From the NCBI RefSeq assembly GCF_020085105.1, contig NC_058063.1, positions 12,925,651 to 12,989,650 on the forward strand: a stretch of 64,000 bases of DNA, given 5' to 3'. The stretch is from Siniperca chuatsi. Its lineage: Eukaryota; Chordata; Actinopteri; Centrarchiformes; Sinipercidae. Positions 61,366-64,000 of the stretch are shown here, piece by piece (position 1 is the stretch's first letter; each line of letters begins with the position of its first letter). A program made the translations under genes and the position numbers. Below the pieces are notes generated by a model. That model had not been told where the DNA came from. It saw nothing but the letters and a program-made list of their open reading frames with translations, and searched no databases.

Positions 61366-61758
61366 TAAAATGTCTCTTAAAGTTAAACATATATTCCCCT
61401 AGAACATGTCAATCTTTTCACAAGACCAGAAGATGTGGGAATGATTAGCATTCATGTGTCCATACAGTCTCCAACTCTGCTGTTTTCAATATTTTTAACT
61501 TGAGGTGTGATGTAAGAACAAATTAAATTCTTCCATCCACATTTCCTTCATTTCCTTGAACTTGTAGCTTTCATATTACTTTAACATAAGTGCCTAGCTA
61601 TGTGCTCTTGTGACTCAGGTCTCTCTCATATATCAATGCCTATGCACTGTGTTTATATTTTGGCTGTTATCAGCACAGGAGAGCTTGTCTGTTGTGATGT
61701 CTTCTGCCTCTGCAGTCTGCAACCCTACTGGGTTTGTCAACAACATGGCAACTGGGCC

Positions 61759-61782
61759 ACACACACGCACACACACACACAC
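61759..61782. repeat. CA microsatellite
   Basis: A CA tract with one CG interruption. Confidence 0.85.
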
Positions 61783-62307
61783 CCTCTGAATGACAGTGCG
61801 GTCAAGGCGCATAGTCACATAGTTATTCAGGAGATATACCATGACGAGGGAAAGCTACATATGTGGTTTAATAGCATCTACTGTATGTAAATGATTATCC
61901 GTCCATTATGGCGCTCTCAGCCTGATAAGAGCTCTTATAAACAGCCTCATTGCTCTGTCATGACATGCATTGCCTGTCTGAAAATCAATACTTTTCCATC
62001 ACAGAGCACCCAGATTGGCATGGCTTCCCATCCTGTCTACTGACATTCACTAGGCTACAGTGGATGTTGGAAAATGAGCGCAAGAGAACGAGCAAATGAA
62101 GTGATTTATTGGACAGTTCACCCAGAGTGCAACACTGTCAGTAGTTTTAGGGTGTGTATTTAAAGCTGTGGTGTACGAAGTGACCTAGCGAGATGATCCA
62201 ACTTTGCAAGAAAGAACATGCATCTCACATATTGTGCGCATAGGTTGGAAATTTTGATTTTAAATTGGAGATGCCCCTCCAACTGTAGCCTATTAGTCAC
62301 AGTCAAT

Positions 62308-62590
62308 TAGAGCTGAAACAATGAGTTGATTTAATTGATAAGTCCATCGACAGAAAGTTGTGAGGATTTGCTGCCTTTTAAAAAAAACTCTTATATGATA
62401 GTAAACTGAATATCTTTGTGTTTTGGACTGGTGATCGGATAAAACAAGCTATTTGAGGATGTTGTCTTGAGTTCTGAGAAATTGGGACAATCATTTTTTC
62501 AGTATTTTATGACCCAACTATTAATTGATTAATTGAGAAATAATCAGCAGATTGATCGTTAATGAAAAAAAATTGTTTGTTGCAGCACTA
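62308..62590 (-). mobile_element. Dispersed repeat family A, nearly full copy with inverted ends
   Basis: The plus strand starts TAGAGCTGAAACAATGAG and ends TGTTTGTTGCAGCACTA, which are imperfect inverted repeats of each other. ATTAATTGATTAATTGAG and AATAATCAGCAGATTGATCG lie near the right end. On the minus strand the internal phrase CAGTCCAAAACACAAAGATA, TTCAGTTTAC matches the copy at 1941-2152. This fits a short nonautonomous DNA transposon. Confidence 0.6.
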
Positions 62591-63038
62591 TAGCCAATAT
62601 TAGCCTCAAAATGCAACATCAATATCATATTGTTGTATTATTAGTTTTGTTAGTAATATTATGCCCACTGTTGAAATGAAATTATTAGGATCTTTTACAC
62701 ATTATATCGTAGGAAAATGTTACTTACTAGACAAATACAATTGTCAAATTAGCAATAGAATAGAGTTTTTTTTATTTTTATATTTGTAATAAGACTTAAT
62801 ATAATAATAAATATCCACAGTAGTTTAAAATTGCTTGCTTGCTAAACCTGCTTGTTAATGTTAATTTATTTACCGTTCCCCTATGCAGAGTTCAGCTGTT
62901 ACATTTTGTCTGTCTGTTTGTGTGTGTGTGGTCTGTATACTCTGTATAGTCTTAGTGGTGCTTTTCAGGCCCTGCTTTTGATGCAATTAATTTTTGCCCA
63001 GTGGTCCTGCTCTCAGCATGTACGGTTGTATCCTGTAT

Positions 63039-63060
63039 GAGAGAGAGAGAGAGAGAGAGA
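63039..63060. repeat. GA microsatellite
   Basis: A pure GA tract of about 22 bases. Confidence 0.85.
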
Positions 63061-64000
63061 CCCACAAACTGCTGTTACATAAGTGAAAGAGCAAGGGAAG
63101 GAGATGTCTGTCTCCTCCACACAGCGACCCGGTCAGGCTGAGGTACTTCTAAATCTGTTAACCCAGAAACCCAGGCTTTCGTAGCACACTGCCTTACATA
63201 GCACCTACCACACTGCTGAGGAGGACACCATGGGAACAGACAAAGGAGTAGGAGGCAAACAGGACAATATTTTAAAAATGATACTGATCTCGGAGGAAGT
63301 TTTCTTTTGTTTTCTCCTCGGCACGAAGGTGAGCTGCAGAAAAACATCCCGGGAGCTGGTAGGGCTTCAATGTTACGCTCAAGGTCACTTCATCAGGGTG
63401 GATTTCTGTGGAGTAGCGGGGGGGGAGAGGAGAGTGGTTGAAGATTGATCCTAAAGTTTCAGAGTACTTTTGACTCGATTCTCTTTTCTTGAGGAACAAA
63501 CTGCATGGCTTTTTGTTGGATGTCGTTCTCCGGGGGGGCAGTTGAAGTGCAGCGAGCCAGGAGATCATTCCTCAGTGGGATGACGTGGGTTCATGCCCCT
63601 GTGTCGGCAAGCATCTGCTGGGCTGAAGTGTCTCTAATCAGGACTCTGAATCTCCGCCAGCTGCACCGGCTGCTCTATAGCTGACACTGCACTCTGTCAT
63701 CCACATCATGGTGGCAAAACGCTATGAAAAAATAGAATTCACCAGAGATCAATAATGTATCACATTATTGTAAGCTTATGATGAGTTTTGTGTTTCTGGG
63801 AAGAAATGGATATCTTAGGCTGCGTGTTTTGCAAAATGATTCCAATGTCCTGTAAAGACTCAAGGAGTTTTGCAGTGAAACAACTGTTTCTGTGGAAGGC
63901 AAGATCATGGAGGTGAAGCTTGCTTAAATATTGTTTGTTTTGTGTGCACAGGTTTAATCATTACAGCTGGACCACAAAGGCATCTGTGTTTTCATGAGTA

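Larger units (their letters stand above)
60119..64000 (+). other. neurl4: neurl4 intron 1 (partial)
   Basis: No further neurl4 exon is visible up to the window end. The intron contains an L1-type LINE remnant, a family A repeat copy, a CA tract (61759-61782) and a GA tract (63039-63060), listed separately where notable. Confidence 0.6.

Overview
The window is vertebrate nuclear DNA, almost certainly from a ray-finned (teleost) fish. Genes are split into many exons with GT-AG introns. Proteins match vertebrate families closely, intergenic DNA is AT-rich with many CA/GT and CT/GA microsatellites, and several dispersed repeats are of kinds common in teleosts (nonautonomous hAT-like elements, MITE-like elements, a decayed L1-type LINE). 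No prokaryotic, CRISPR, rRNA or tRNA features were seen.

Layout: (1) About 0.8-1.0 kb, minus strand: first coding exon of a gelsolin-family capping protein, best matched to capg; the rest runs off the left edge. (2) 1.0-10 kb: gene-free, with a pair of terminal-inverted-repeat elements and other repeat copies. (3) 10-24.3 kb, minus strand: complete polr2a, encoding the largest subunit RPB1 of RNA polymerase II. I resolve 29 coding exons totalling 5,898 bp, with the catalytic NADFDGD motif and a heptad-repeat C-terminal domain in the last exon. (4) 24.3-24.8 kb: a compact divergent promoter with TATA, CCAAT and octamer-like motifs. (5) 24.8-51.6 kb, plus strand: zbtb4, with a probable noncoding first exon beside the polr2a promoter, an intron of about 18 kb full of repeats, one 5.5-kb coding exon and a 3-kb 3' UTR. 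The head-to-head polr2a/zbtb4 order is the same as on human chromosome 17p13.1. (6) 53.4-58.7 kb, plus strand: complete shbg (sex hormone-binding globulin), eight coding exons, 394 residues. (7) 59.95-64 kb, plus strand: first coding exon of neurl4 (Neuralized-like protein 4) and the start of its long first intron.

The genes do not form a pathway. polr2a is the core transcription enzyme, zbtb4 a methyl-CpG-binding-type zinc-finger repressor, shbg a secreted steroid carrier, neurl4 a centrosomal Neuralized-repeat protein and capg an actin-filament capper. The most notable observations are three G-run shortenings that scramble the frame inside the otherwise intact RPB1 heptad tail and cancel out, a zbtb4 coding exon with no recognisable intact BTB domain but a possible BTB remnant, and the conserved divergent promoter with a perfect 16-bp octamer palindrome.
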